This document shows, piece by piece, positions 37,001 through 52,000 of a DNA stretch of 64,000 bases. The notes under the pieces are model-generated. The model had not been told where the DNA came from and did not search any database. It worked only from the letters and a program-made list of their open reading frames with translations. The stretch is from Okapia johnstoni. Lineage: Eukaryota; Chordata; Mammalia; Artiodactyla; Giraffidae. The stretch spans positions 29,920,001 to 29,984,000 of the forward strand of contig CM044314.1 of the NCBI GenBank assembly GCA_024291935.2, given 5' to 3'. Numbering within the stretch: the first letter of the stretch is position 1; each line of letters begins with the position of its first letter. The position numbers and the translations under genes are program-made.

Positions 37001-40000
37001 ATTCTCTTATTTTTGCTTGATTTTTTTCAAGCCTTATATTGCATAAGAGGGTTTTTTGCATTTTGCATAAATTCTGTGTGCAGTCATGGGGATCTCACAT
37101 TTTTAAACCCTCCCCTGCAGTTTCTCTGGCTCAGCTCTTCTGGCCAATTGCCTAACCTGCTGGAGTTCTAGGGGAGGAGAAAAGATTGAGAGAAGTGGTG
37201 TCTCCTCCTGGTGCCTCCCTCTCGCCCCTGAATTCAGTCCAGCCAGTTCAGTGATGGGGCTTCCCAGGGCAGAAGAGTGGAGGTAAGCTCTACAAACCGC
37301 AGGGCCTGGCTGAGTGGGGAGGCAGAGCACTCAGCAGAGCCCGGAGGGAAGACCCCGCTTCCTGAGGGCATGAGAGCCACACTGATTACTTTTTTTTTTT
37401 TTTTTTTTTTACCTCCACAGTCACAGGACAGAGTAGGGAAGGGGTAATGGTTCTGAATAGAATGGGTTCTCTTCATAGAGCAGATGTTTAAGAAAGCATT
37501 TATTTTTGTTTTTAAAACTATATCTTCTTACTCCCCATCCCCAGTTTTTAAAAAAAGCACATAAGATAAATGATAAGTTGTACTGTTACTTATTTGTTGT
37601 CTTTATCTATGTAGCAGGCTGGTTTTTAAAACGAAAAATAGAAATGTGTGAAGTAGTGGATTTTTTTTTTCATTACAGATCCCTACTCTGTAAAAAGAAA
37701 TGTGGCAAGGACCCTAAATAATCAACCTGTGTTTGAATATATACTTCATTGTTTAAGGACAACGTATAAATATTTTGCTCTTCCACACAAAGTTATGAAA
37801 TCCAGCCTTCCAAAGCCTCTGAGTACTGTCAGCTGTACTTCTGAACATTCTAAAGAAGTAGCAAAACACGATCCAGAGGTACAAGCAAAAGGTGATAAAC
37901 TCAAAAACTCGGTTTTGGCTCAAGGTTCTGGTGCTGCCAGTTCAACTGCAAACACCTGCAAGGCACAGCCACTTACTCTTAAAGAAACTGCTGAAAGCTT
38001 TGAAAGCTCATCAGCAGAGAAAATGGGAAACTCACACATCAGTGTCCACCTGGAAAACTCTGACTGTATTAAGGCAAAAGTCACTTCTGGTGCCTCCAAG
38101 GTCATTGAAGTACATCGTCAAGAAACAGGAAGTAAAAATAAGAAAGAAAAAAGTGGAAAGGAAGGCAAGCATCCTTTGACTGCTGATGATCAAGCTTTAA
38201 GTAGTAGCAAGTGTGGAGCGCTTGTCACCTGTGGCAGCCCAGGAAATAAGGCGACAGATGCCACTTTGGATCTAGAAGGCTTCAGAAATCCTATAGCTAA
38301 AGAGTATGATGAATTTCCTACTTCATATGCCAAGGCTGATGTTGATGAAGAAATCATAGAAGGTACCAGTGAACTCGGAGATGCTGTATGCCACTTTACC
38401 CCTTCAAGACAGAGCCAGATATCAGGAATCCTTCACTCTGATGAGGAAGAGGAGGACGAGGAGGAGGAAGAAGAACCCAGGCTCTCCATTTCCCGAAGGG
38501 AAGATGAAGATGACATTGCTAATGGAGATGAGTTAGACAACACCTTCACTGGATCAGGGGATGAGGATGCCCTGTCTGAAGAGGATGTGGAATTAGATGG
38601 ATCTGCTAAGTATGAAGACTTGAAAGAATGTGGAAAACACCATGTAGATGGAAATGTACTAATGGAACTTAATAAAATCAGCCTTAAAGAAGAAAGTGTA
38701 TGTGAGGAAAATTCAACTGTGGACCAGTCTGATTTCTTCTATGAATTTAGTAAACTCACCTTCACCAAAGGCAAGGTAATCAGTGCCACTCCTAGACATG
38801 GAACTAGGAGATTTGAAAGAGATTTAATGCATGTACTTTGGATTTTCATGTACTAAAACAGGGCTGTCCCCTGTCTCAGTAGTGGTTCACTCCTGTGCAG
38901 CCACTAGGTCCACTGCCCTCATTAATCTCTTGGGAATCTGCAGAGGCGAAAAGAAATGCTGTTGGTAGTCAAAATAACTGGCTTTCTCTCCTGAGTGTGT
39001 TTGGAGTGGCCATGTGACTATATTTTCATTCCTTTGGAATGTGAGGTGGAGAATGTGTACTTTGGAAAAAAGATTCAAGGCCCCTTTATTTAAGTCTTGT
39101 TTTGCTTTGCCATCTTTCTGCAGTCTCCTACAGTAGTTTGCAGTTTATGCAAACGAGAGGGTCATCTAAAGAAGGACTGTCCTGAAGACTTCAAAAGAAT
39201 CCAGCTGGAACCTTTGCCACCATTAACACCCAAATTTTCAAATATCTTAGATCAAGTTTGCATTCAGTGTTACAGTAAGTTATTAACATTTCTTTTTATC
39301 TGTCAAAATATTAAATTGATGTTTTCTCAAGAGTTAATCTGATTCACTAACCCATTAGCTTCATTATCCAGGCTAAGTCTTTTGCATTGTCTACTGTATC
39401 CATAGTACTCTGTGTATCGTGTTCCATTTGGGACATGCAATAAATACTTGTTAAAGAAAGACAGGGAAGGAGAATCTTTTAAGTCTTACGATTGGAGTAC
39501 TATCATTTCCCGACTGGTGTTCCTTGAAATGCTTTTCTAGGTACCTGCCATTAATAGTATTTAGTAACAAGAAGTATTCCAAAGGTCATGGGGGCATAAC
39601 TGTATATCCTGCCCCCTCCCTTAGAGATTTTCAGGGCATATTAGTATAATAAAGGCTCCTGGAAATGTTTAGGTAAAAAGCTTATTTAATAACTCTTTTA
39701 TCTGAAATTTCCAAAATTTGAGCTTAGAATACTTTTTAATTAATGCTAATTAATAACCTTTAAGGAACATCAGTTTGGGGAAGTGTTGATGTGCAGAGGT
39801 TTAAGTTCTACAAGGAAAACCATTTGATGGAGAAGCATGCATCTGCTGAGAGTGGAAGATTATGACGCATCACATTGCTGCATGTTAAGATGTCTGTCTG
39901 TGCCCTAAGTCACTTGTTCTTAATCAGAAATTTGTTCTTTAAATCTTTTTGGAGAGTGTAAGTGATGAAAGAAAACTATTAGTTCTCCTTAGGGGGGAAA

Positions 40001-40006
40001 ATGTGA

Positions 40007-40055
<49 letters not shown>

Positions 40056-43000
40056 AAATGTGTTTTATATGTATGTATAAATACATACTCAAAAACTGTT
40101 GTGTTCACCCTCTGCCTTTATCGGGTTCTGGGCCTCTGTGAAACTCAGGAACAGAATGTGCAGACTAGTTTCCATCTCAGGAACAGTTCTTGGTGATATA
40201 CTCTTTGAAAAAGGCATCTTTGTTGTACATTGCTTAATACTGTCTACTGAGAAGACACAAAATTTAGGGTTTGGTTGGTTTTTGTTTTTTTAGCTAGTTA
40301 GGTTTTATTGAAAAATATTTTTCAGAGAATCTGAACAATCTTTGTTTCTGAATATATCTTTTTACTTTAAACAGAGGATTTTTCTCCAACTGTTCTAGAA
40401 GATCAGGCACGTGAACATATTCGGCAAAACCTAGAAAATTTCATAAGGCAGGAGTTTCCAGGTAAATAATTGTTTAGCTTTAAGAAAAGAAAGATAGTGT
40501 TGCTTTGCTTCAGAATGAGTGCATGTGTTACAAAAACATTAATTTTGAGCATAAGAAAGCAGACTTGCAGTGATGGTGGGGACAGGGCTTCTTTGTTTTG
40601 TGATACTCCTAGGATGGTTTCAGGTCTGTCCAATCTTAGTTTGCCAACAGAGAAGACAGTTGCAGTGTAGCAGTATTTCACTTAGCAGATACACGTAAAC
40701 TTCATTTATTAGCTGAGAGTCAAAGTTCAGACCTCTAAAAAGTGAATTTAGAAAGTAGTAAGCTTACATTATTAAATGTGCACATTTAATGCTAATTAAT
40801 CCACATTTTCCTTGAAATGTCCTTGCATCTAAGAATAAAGTGACATTTGATAATCTTTCATGTCTTCTATATTTATTTATAGTAAATTTTGAGAGAAAGT
40901 AGTTTATAATAAAAGACTAGTTAATAAAAGAAAATAATTATTATGAGATTATCATAGAACACGTAATAACTGAGTATTTTTGATTCATAGAGTTGCTTTG
41001 GTCAGAAAATTAAATGTCCTCAGGTTAGTTGTTACTTTTCATATATCTCTAACAGGAACTAAATTGAGCTTGTTTGGCTCCTCCAAAAATGGATTTGGGT
41101 TCAAACAGAGTGACCTTGATGTCTGCATGACAATTAACGGACTTGAAACTGCTGAGGTACAGTGACCACGTAAAACTTGCATTTGCTGTGGCATGTGTTT
41201 TGACAATCTTGATTCACAATTCAGCATGGTATTTTCCAAATTTATCAGAGTATATCATATGGAGTATGCCATTTGGCACAATCTGTCTGGCCAAATAAAT
41301 ACATTAGAAGTTTAGAGGTGAATGCAAGGAGTAGAAAGGCTTGTGCTTCCCACCTATAATACAAACTCGATCTGAAAGCGACATCTGGGAATTCTAGAAA
41401 GCCAAACTAGCCTTTCCAGTGTCCCTTTGGCATAGCCACTAGGCTGACTCAGGTGCATACATACACCCATATAAGGTTTTCTGTGAAGTTTTTTAGCAGG
41501 CAGCCAGTGTGATACAGTGATAAAAGTGAAATTCACTCAGTCGTGTCTGACTCTTTGCGACCCCATGGAGAATTCTCCAGGCCAGAATACTGAAGTGGGT
41601 AGCCTTTCCCTTCTCCAGGGGATCTTCTCAGCGCAGGGATCGAACCCAGGTCTCCCGCATTGCAGGCCGATTCTTTACCAGCTGAGCCACCAGGGAAGCC
41701 CATGGTACAGTGATGAAAGCGTGCTAAACTGGATTCAAGACAGACTTGTCCATCTTTGGTTGCTTATCTCTAATACAGAAATGAGATTTCCCTTGCCTCA
41801 GAAGATTGTTGTGCACGTCAGCTTGGATCATGTATGTCAGGAGTCAGTAAACTACGGCCTACTGCCTGTTTTTGTTTTGTTTTGTTTTTTATGTTAGTTG
41901 TATTGGCATTCAGCTACACCCTTTCATTTATGTATGGTCTACATCTGCTTTCACTGTAACTCCAGGGTTGAGTCCTTGCAATAGGCCATATGGCCCACAA
42001 GGCAGAAAATATTTGCCACCCTTGATGGCATTTGTCAAATATAAAATACTGTGAAAAAGTGTAAAGCTTAAGAAGTACTAAATCCATCCCCTTTTTTATT
42101 TACAACAGTAGTATAAATGCTGCACATCCAAATGAGTGGTGCTGCTGTTGCTCTGGATCTTCTTATGCCTTCTCTGAGTTTCAGGGTTTTGTCCCTTGAG
42201 GATGCATCAGTTTTGAGAAAATAGCCACAAGTTATCTGGCGTGACTTTGGTGAATAAGGTGGATAACGACGATTAGGTCCAATATATGAATGACCCAATT
42301 ATACATCATTGGGATTGCATTTTTACATGATTAATAATAAGCTAGTTGTGACGGCATTTCTAAATTAAATTCCAAATTCTGGGAAGTATATAACCAACTA
42401 ACCAACAAAAGGACTTAATGTTAAAAAAGTCAGCCCAAATGTTTTGAAATATTTGAAATGTTACTCATATTTGCTGTATAACTTTCTTTTTGTGCGTTAT
42501 ATGTTTGACTAGTCCTATGGAGAAATAATTTGAGCTTAATCACGCCCCACAGCAGTTCATCAGCTCTTAATTAAGCTATAATGAAGGTCTACCAGAATGA
42601 ATAAGACAGGCCACAGAAGCTCTCTCATTTATTCTGTCACATAGAGGAAAAAAATTGGAGGTTCTCAGTGGTTCAGAGACTTTTCTGGGGACACTAATTT
42701 CAGCCTTTCTTGCTCCTCTAAAAGCAGTTAGTAACTAGGGTGCATGAGGGTTTCCGTATCCTTAGGATATTCCTATGAGTTAGGGATTAATGCTCACCTA
42801 AAAAAGAAAAATGAGTGTAGAACAGTTTGAATTTAATTTTGTTATTTCTGGAGGAAATGAAACCAAAACAGGGTTAGGAACCTGTCTTCTGTTTTTGATT
42901 GAGTCTGTGCCATTTTTGTTGCAGGGGTTGGACTGTGTAAGAACTATTGAAGAATTGGCAAGAGTCCTCAAAAAACATTCAGGTACCTCTATAAGCTTTA

Positions 43001-46000
43001 TCTAAAAAATATTCTCATCTTTTTTATTGGTGTTTTGCACACTTAAAATTTACAAATGACAATGAAACAGTGTAGTGGCTCATATAACATTTATAGCATT
43101 GGTGTCTTTGAAAAAAATCTATGTGGTTAAGTATGAAAAACTGAGGAATTGGTTATAATTTGTATGCATATTGTTGCCTTGGTTTTATTTCATGAGAAAA
43201 TGTATACCATACATACAAGAAATTTTGGGAATCATTTTACCTTATCAACATAGTGTAAATCAAAGTGTAGGTAGAGGTTGCTGGCCGTGATGTGAAGTAT
43301 AGTGGAAAGCGCTATGGACTGGGGTGATGGACTGTACTTGCAGCTGTTCAGCAAGTTGTGCATGACCCTGGACAAGTATTTACAGCTGCAAAATGTACAG
43401 GTTCTGTAATTGTGCACAGAGCCGAAATGCCATTAACATATTCTTCTGCCTCTTTGTCAGAGGTAGCTATGGATGCTGTAAACAGTGAGAGTCTTTTAAA
43501 ATGTGGTACATCAAACGCCTGTGCTAAAAGTTAAAAATGAAAGTGTGCAAGATGCGGTCCTTGCCTTTGTGAAACTTAAAATCTATGGACCATCCATAAA
43601 ACACTTTCTTATATCTTAGTCAAGAGTAAACTTAAATCCACAGCATGGGCATGAGCACCTAAGTATGCACCTGGAGTACCCCTTTTATTTGCATTTTTGA
43701 TTTCCAGGAGTTTAAAGAACATACCATGTGATTTTAAATAACAGGGGGAAAAATTTTAGTTTTGTTTTATTCCTAATGAAAAGTAACCTAGAGCATCAAT
43801 ATTTTTTTAATGTGCTTTGATATAATTTTTATGCTCATTGAAATAAGCATTTTGGAAATTTTACTTCTCAAAACTATATGCTTTTTTATTTTTGTTTTTG
43901 AAGATTATACAAAGAAACTAGATTGCTTCGTTGCCATGACTATTAGGTATTTCATAGTGAGGTAGGTTTTGACTTTTGATTTTGAAATAATTTCAAATGT
44001 AAACGAAATCAGCAAAAACTGTATAAAAAATTCTGTCTGCCCTTCGTTCAGATCCACCAGTTGTTAGTGTTTTACCACATTTGATTTATCATCCTATCTC
44101 TTGCTTCCTCGTAATTTTTTTCTGGACCATTTGAGATTAAGCTGCAAACATCACTTCCCTTTCTCCTAAAAAACCTACACTTTCTAAGAATGAACCATGT
44201 TAAAAATAGGTCATTTTTAGACTAAAAATGACTTTTATATACAAGTTATAATGTAGTACAGATTGCATGGAGCAAAAATTGAATAATAGCTAGAAAGCGA
44301 TGATTAAGAAAGCAGTTTTCCCACATATTTTATTGGGTGCTTGTTGTGTGCTCAGCACTGTGTTGGGCACGTAGGTAGGCTAGAAAAATAAGTCTACAGG
44401 TCTTTCCTTTGAAACTTGCAGATCTCAAAAGTAAGATACTCTCACAGGGTATGGAACAATGTGTGGTGGTATTCATTTATTAAAATGACTTGTAGAGCCT
44501 ACAGTAAGTATTAAATAACTTCTGAGGAGAGGGAGATTTGGGGAAAGAGTTGAGTAGGGGAGGTTCATTTAAGAGATGGGCTTGTTCTGATCTTATGATA
44601 TTGATGAACATGATTTGAAAAGGATAAGATGAGAAGTCATTCCAAAGATGCATGGATGTGACTGTGAGAATCACTGTAATTGATTTTGTAGGACAATGAG
44701 AAGATTGATACATTTTGAGAGGAGTTTCAAGTGGGAACTCGTAGGAAAAAGTGAACTGTGTTCAAGAGCAGAAACCCATTAAAAGCAGAACTTTTTAGGC
44801 AGCTGGTATGCTCTTAGGGAAGATACAGTCTAAGTGACAGGGCAGAAGGATCTTAACCAGATGTCAGTGATCCTAAAAGGAAAACAATATGAGGGATTCC
44901 AAAGGGAGATTTCCCAGATTCAAAACCTGCAAGTAGGAAATACGGGTTCAGGCTGATATCTGAACTAAGAAATGGGAATGTTTGCAGGGAACACCAGTGT
45001 GGAGTGATAGTTTGCCATGAAGCTATAATCTCTAAGAGTTAACAGTCCAACAAGCAGTTAGAAATGTAGAGTTGCCAGTTAAGATTGAAGAACAAAATGA
45101 AACAGTGTTGTATTGACAACCTTGAAGGAAGAAAGAGAGAGGCCAAGAATAAAACAATTCTGTGGGATTATAAGAGAGGTTGAGGACCAAGCTTTAATTT
45201 ATAAGTGTAGAAATTAAGGAAGGACACTGAAAAGGGAGCTATTGCAATGGTAAAATAGGAACCAGGATGATGTACTGTGAATAAATTCTAGAGGACAGGT
45301 TTATAAATGTCATAATGGTTAATTAACAATGTCAAATTCTAGAGTTTCTCCATCTAGGAAGGAGATGGGGAAAAAAGGATACTTAATTTAAAGCCACCAT
45401 AGCAAAGTAATTAATGGTGGCTTCTAAAATCAGACTCCCTAGTTTTAAATCTTGGGTCCCTGCTTGCTGGCTGTGTGATTCCAAAAAGTCACTCACCTTC
45501 ATTGTAAGCACTCAGTTTCTCATCTGTAAAGCAGGAACAACAATAATAGGATTTAAGATTAAGAAAAATAATACATTACAGTACAAGAGCTGACTTGCTG
45601 AGTGTTCAGTAAATAGCTTCCTTGCCCCTCCTCCCCATCAGTATAAGTTAGACTTCTGTCTCCCATGCAGACCTTTGCTGCTGAAATTCCTTTCATCTGC
45701 ATACTTTTTTTTCTGAATTCCAGATCACTAGGCATCTGTCCTTCTAGACGTCACCATTTAACTCTCTCAAAAGGAACTTGGACCTCAGCACCCAGAATAA
45801 ACACATCTTTCTCTCTTCCACTTCTCTTCTGCTGCAACCGCCACTAGCTGCTCTTCCTTCTACATCCTCTTTCTTGGTTGTTGACATTGACATCCTTGGA
45901 ATCACCAAAATGAATGAAGTGATAATTAGCCTGTCCTAGACTAGGTTCAACAGAATCAGACATACCTAGATTTGAATTTCCACTCCACAATTCACCAACT

Positions 46001-49000
46001 GCATATTCCTAAGCATGTTCATTTCTCTGGGTCTGTGTCATCTTTTGGGTAAGGGTGAATGGTCTCAGGAGGTAATGTTTGTAAAGGAATCTGGGTGTTC
46101 AGGGAATGTTCTTTCTGTTATAGCCTTCCTTTCCCCTACTTCTTCTTCTTCCCCAACCCATCCAGTTAGAGGTGCTCTCAAACATGTCTTGCTGCTTCTC
46201 TGCATTCCCATGCCACCACTATAGTTCAGGCCCAAGTCAGTTTTTATACTGGTCATCCTGTCTCTCTTCCAGGTGCCTCCAGTGCATCCATTGCCAGGGA
46301 CCTTGTCTAAATACATGTGGTCAGTGATTCTTCCCAGATTTTGCCAATTCATTGGCATCTCTTTGCCTCCAAGGATATAGTTGTTCCATATTTGGGCTCT
46401 TCTCAGTTTTTACCACTTCTCCTATTACTCATTATTTCTTTCCCTCAAGTCCACTCTGTAGCTTGCACAATTCCATGGAAGTTCCTTGAGCTTGTCATTC
46501 TGTTTCAGGCAGCTATCCTTTCTCTGTGCAGTTTTCCTTGCCTGGTAAATTCCCTCAGCCTTCTCTTTTTGCCGATAGTTTTTCAAAACCTGGCAGAGGC
46601 AATATCCTTCTCTCCTATTGACACTGGTTCTGTCCTTATACTGACATAGCTTCTAGCTCCATGATGAGTAACTTTTGTTTTGGGCATTCAGATGATTACT
46701 CATATGATGTAGGGCTTTTCTTCATGTGATGTGTGTAGTCATACAGAGAGAATAGGTAGGGCCCACAGAGTCCAGATTCTGTAGTAGTTTCCTCTGTTTT
46801 GGAGTTTATCAGACTGACAGCTCTATACACATACACAAGATCCAGTGTGTTTCTGAAGGGCAGTGGCTGCCTTGTTGATTCTTGTACTTTAAATATTCAT
46901 GTGTTTAACAAATGTGAACTTTGCCAGAAGAATCTTCCCAGGTGTTTGTTAATAACAGAATTCTTTGACTAGTCTTAGTGACTCAGTGAGACAAGCCAAA
47001 CCCAGGTTTACTTCATTCTATGTTGGAACATTAACATAAGAGCAACTTATACCCTATGCTACTTGGTTTAATGACACTATCTTGTTTTCCAACCTAGGAC
47101 TGAGAAACATCTTGCCTATTACAACAGCAAAGGTGCCAATTGTGAAGTTCTTCCATTTGAGAAGCGGTCTGGAAGTGGACATCAGTTTGTATAACACATT
47201 GGTACGATTTTCCCTAGACTTTTTCTTTATGGAGATTAAGGGGAAGAAGTATCTCTTCATTTACTCAGTCTTTAAGTAAAATTAAACCATTCATGTCATC
47301 CTATTCATTCTTTTAGTAGTTATTAGTGCTTACTAAGTGTCTGGCAGTGTTCTGAGACTGGGGATATAACACAGAATTGAGTTAATATTAGTATTCATTA
47401 AAAATGAGGTCAGAGTGGCAAGTGTTGTTGTTTTTTTTTGGCTTGAACTTTGTTTAATTTTGGTGTATGTGTGTGTGTCTTTGGTCTCAGACCTGGTTTG
47501 TTTTCGAGGCTCTGGAACCTCTCAGGCCCCTAAGGACATTTAATATGAATAATAGGCAGGGATGCAGATCTTATGTTGAGTTAAAGGGAACTGATTTTTT
47601 TATAGCCCATATTTTCTAGGAATGTTTAGACTAAGGTGGCCTGAGATCAGATGTCACTTGTAATTCTTATCTAGTAAGTTAGTAAAGCTTCTCTGTAGGG
47701 GAAAAATATTAGTTTCAGTCTAAATGTCTTCATCTTAAAAATTAATTACACCATAAACCAATTCAGAATATTTCACCTTAAAACTTTTTTTTAAGGTAGT
47801 ATAATTTCCCTTTTAACAGGCCCTTCATAACACAAGACTCTTATCTGCTTATTCAGCCATTGATCCCAGAGTGAAATATTTGTGCTATACTATGAAAGTA
47901 TTTACAAAGGTAAGTATGCTTCCTTCTGAGATTTCCTCAGAAAATTTCTTTGCATCTTTAAACCTTGTTGAAAACGTAAGGAACAGACGCAGTCATGTAG
48001 AAAACAAGCTAGTGGTTACCAGTGGAGGAGACAGGGATATTATGGGATTAAGAGACACAAACTACTATATATAAAGTAAATTAGCAACAAGGATATGTTG
48101 TACAGCACAGGGAGTGTAGCCATTGTTTTGTAATAACTTTTTCTTTTTGGCCACACCTCAGAGCTTCTGGGATTTTAGCTTACTGACCAAGGATGGAACC
48201 TGGGCCTCCACAATGAGAGCACAAAGTCCTAAACACTGGACCACCAGACAGTTCCCTGTTTAGTAATAACTTTAAATGGAATATAATCTATAAAAATATT
48301 GCATTACTGTGTTATACACCTGAAACTAATGTAATATTGTAAACCAACTATACTTCAATTAAAAAAAAGAAAGAAACCATAGGCCTATATTTTTAAAGAA
48401 CCATAGCCAACTGTTTGAGAAGCCCTGCTGAACAAACTAAAATGTTACCCTAATTTTACATGAGAACCTAATACTGCTTGTGGCTGATAGTTCCACAGCT
48501 TTGTTGGGGTTGGTTTTACTTTTTAATCTTTTTTTTTTTTTTTGGTTGGTCTTATTTGGTTTTGTTGACATATTTTAGCATTTGAAAGTGATTTTTATAT
48601 TAGTGCCCTCTAGAAGCACCTTACTTTTAGTGACAATAGAATAGCTGCAAGTGTAGCAAAAGACATTGGTGATCTTTCCTTTGTTCCTCCTTTTCCTTAC
48701 CCCCAGATGTGCGATATTGGCGATGCTTCTAGAGGCAGCTTATCGTCATACGCATATACGCTTATGGTGCTATATTTTCTCCAGCAGAGGAATCCACCAG
48801 TTATTCCTGTCCTTCAAGAGGTATTAGTAAAGGAAATTGTATTTGTCTTCTGTAGAGCTGGATGATTTTTGAGCCCTCTTCCTTCTCTAAAATTCTGTGG
48901 TTCTGTAGTTAAAATTTTTACTATTTTCCTACAAGTTTTTGTATCAATGCGCTAAGTTTGTAATCCATACTAATAGTTTAAAAATTAATTTCAGATATAC

Positions 49001-52000
49001 AAAGGTGAAAAGAAACCTGAAATATTTGTTGATGGCTGGAATATTTATTTTTTTGATCAAATAGATGAACTGGTACGTATTTTAATAGTAAAGATTTTTT
49101 ACATCCTTGACTGAAAGTTAGCTATACTATGCTGTAGTGTAGATGGTCAACAATTATATTATCACTTGTTATATTTATTTATATTGTGATAGTAAAAAAA
49201 AAAAACTAGCATATACAGATGATTCCTTTGAAGTTGAAAATATTTTTTAAGCCAGGTGAGTTTCTAGGGACTGTATCCAAGATTTCTTTACTGCCTAATA
49301 ATTCAAAATGGTTAAGTAGCTTTATTCCAAATGAACAAATAATTTGCTCTGTGATTTCCTACAGAATTTAGAAAAACTCTTGAGTTACAGAGGTATAATA
49401 ACTAGGTGTCACCAAGGTTCTAAAATTTATTTCTAGATTCTTCCACAAACATGCATTCTGAGGTTTGACATTTAAAACCCAAAGCACTTTCTGTCTCTGG
49501 GTCATAGGGTAGAGATTCATAAACTCATGTAAATGATACTTTAATATAGAAAAGTTTTATAATTGTTTTTATATATTTAAATTCTAGTTAATTAAAAATA
49601 AATCCAAATTTATTCCCTAAGATACAAATGACTATTGATATTAACACTACTATAGAGCATGATATCTCTTGTTCCTTCTATTTCTAGCCCAAGTATTGGC
49701 CAGAATATGGAAAAAATACAGAATCTGTTGGGCAGCTATGGTTGGGACTTCTTCGTTTCTACACAGAGGAATTTGATTTTAAAGAACATGTAATTAGCAT
49801 CAGGAGAAAAAGTCTGCTTACAACTTTTAAGAAACAGTGGACATCAAAATACATTGTTATTGAAGGTACTAATAAAATTGAACTTAAAACTGAATAGAAT
49901 ATAGAGATTGAACTGTTGAGGGTATTCTTGGTCCTTGCAGAGCTCTTCCCAAGCCGCCATGAGCCACTGATCAGGATGCACAGTTGCCCCATCACTGTCC
50001 ACGTCAGGCAGACTTATCTGTTTCCTTTTTTTTTTTTTTTTTTAATGACTGATACCCTCTTGTGGGGTTCCTTACAAACCCAAAAATCTTTGTTCACCAT
50101 AATAAGTCCTTTATCTTTGTTTGACAAGTTTTGGAGAATAAGGTTGCTATAGAAATAAGCCAGCTTCAAAAATTTGTCATTTAGTTCCCCCATTCTGAAT
50201 GCTAGGATTCATGGGCCATTTGTGTTTGTATTTGATTGTTTATTTCCAATTTGGGGGATTTTTGTTTTTATCTTTGTAGATTTTTTGTATTAACTTTATA
50301 TATATTTGTATGTACCCAGATAAATTTATATATGCATACACTTCTTTCTTTTAACTATCTGTGTTCATTATTCTGAGACTTGCTTTTGACACTGAATGGT
50401 TTTACTTTGATCCTCTATCCTGTCTATACACCAAATTATTTTCAGTGGTTGCTCAGTATTTATTTGTATAGTTGATTTACAATGTTACATTAGTTTCCTG
50501 TGTACAAAATAGTGTTTCAGTGTTTTTATAGATTATACTCCATTTAAAGTAATTATAAAATACTGGCTGTATCCCTTGTGCTGTACAGTATATCCTTGTT
50601 GCTCATTTACTTTATACGTAGTCGTTTGTGTGTCTTAACCCCATAGCTCACCCCTCCACACTTCCCTTCCCCCACGGCAGCCACTAGTCTGTTCTCTGTA
50701 TCTGTGAGTCTGTTTCTGTTTTGTTATATTCATTTGTTTGTTCTAATTATTAGATTCCACCTGTAAGTGACCCAGTTTGTGGGATTTTAATTTTAAAGAC
50801 AACATGGAGTTCAAATGCTTAAAAATGGAATTGAAAATGCTTAAGAAATATTTTGCTGAGTTTAGTCTTCTATAATTTTTTTAACTATAATCACCTAAAT
50901 GATGTGTTACTTTAGGTTGTGCTATTGTCATTACTTCTGCTTATTGACATTATTAAAATACGATGACCACTTACAAAATTAAATTCAGATGACCATGGAT
51001 TATGGATATGGTTACAACTTTTTAGTATCCCATGGATAAAAACAGAACTTTATCTTAAACCTTTCCATTATCACAGTGGATTCTTACGGTCTGCCAATTA
51101 TTAATTTTTTTTTTTAATTTTTGAAGCCTCATTACCTTTTGCTTTTAACTTTACATTATTTATAAGTGAGCCATTAGTAATAGGCTGTCTTAGAAGGAAG
51201 ACTTCTGACTAGTTATTCTAGAATCAAGAAATTTCAGTGGTGGTAGTTTGTAGTGTTTGTACAGTAGCTAATATTGTAGTATCTCTGCTACACCAAGCAA
51301 ACACCAAAAATACTTCCACATAGCACACACATAAAAGTCACCAGAGGAAAGCATGACCCAACCTACTAGAAAGGTAACCTTCTTATAGCAATTATTAGTA
51401 TAGGGTTAAACTGAGCGAAGGGTGCTTTTCTCCAATAAACTCATAGTGGGTCTAAATCCCAAGTGGTATACCCCAGTTACTGTACATTAGAAGCATAACA
51501 AGACAACCGGAAGGATGCCTCTTTTTACTTCTTTACTCCTCTTATATGTACTGTATACATCTTCCATTTTCTTAAGTAATGAGATGATCCTCAAAAAAGG
51601 TTTTGTTTTGTTTTCCCTTTGCTTGTTTTTGGTTTTGTTTGTTTTGTTTTGTTTTTAAGATTTATTTAGTTAGTTAGTTATTTTTGGCTGCAAGGGTCTT
51701 GTTGCTATGCACAGACTCACAGACTTTGTCTAGTTCCGGAGACTGCAGGGCACTTTCCAGTTGCAGAGGTGCAAGGGCTTCTCATTGTGGTGGCTTCTCT
51801 TGTTGTGGATCATGGGCTCTAGGGCTTCAGTAGTTGTGGCACACAGGCTTAGTTGCCCTACAACATGTGGAATCTTACTTCCCCAACCAGGGATCTAATT
51901 TTAGTCCCCCGCATTGGAAGGCAGATTCTTAAGCACTGGACCAACAGGGAAGTCCCAATAAATTTATTTTTCAAAATGATTTTTTGTAAGGCTGTTAATT

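Noticed and set aside
39990..40090. CRISPR-like or satellite repeat array
   Set aside because: It is a simple AT/AC dinucleotide microsatellite without spacers.
46065..46649. Open frames on both strands in TUT7 intron 17
   Set aside because: They lie in CT-rich, probably LINE-derived sequence and overlap each other. No codon pattern or domain supports either.
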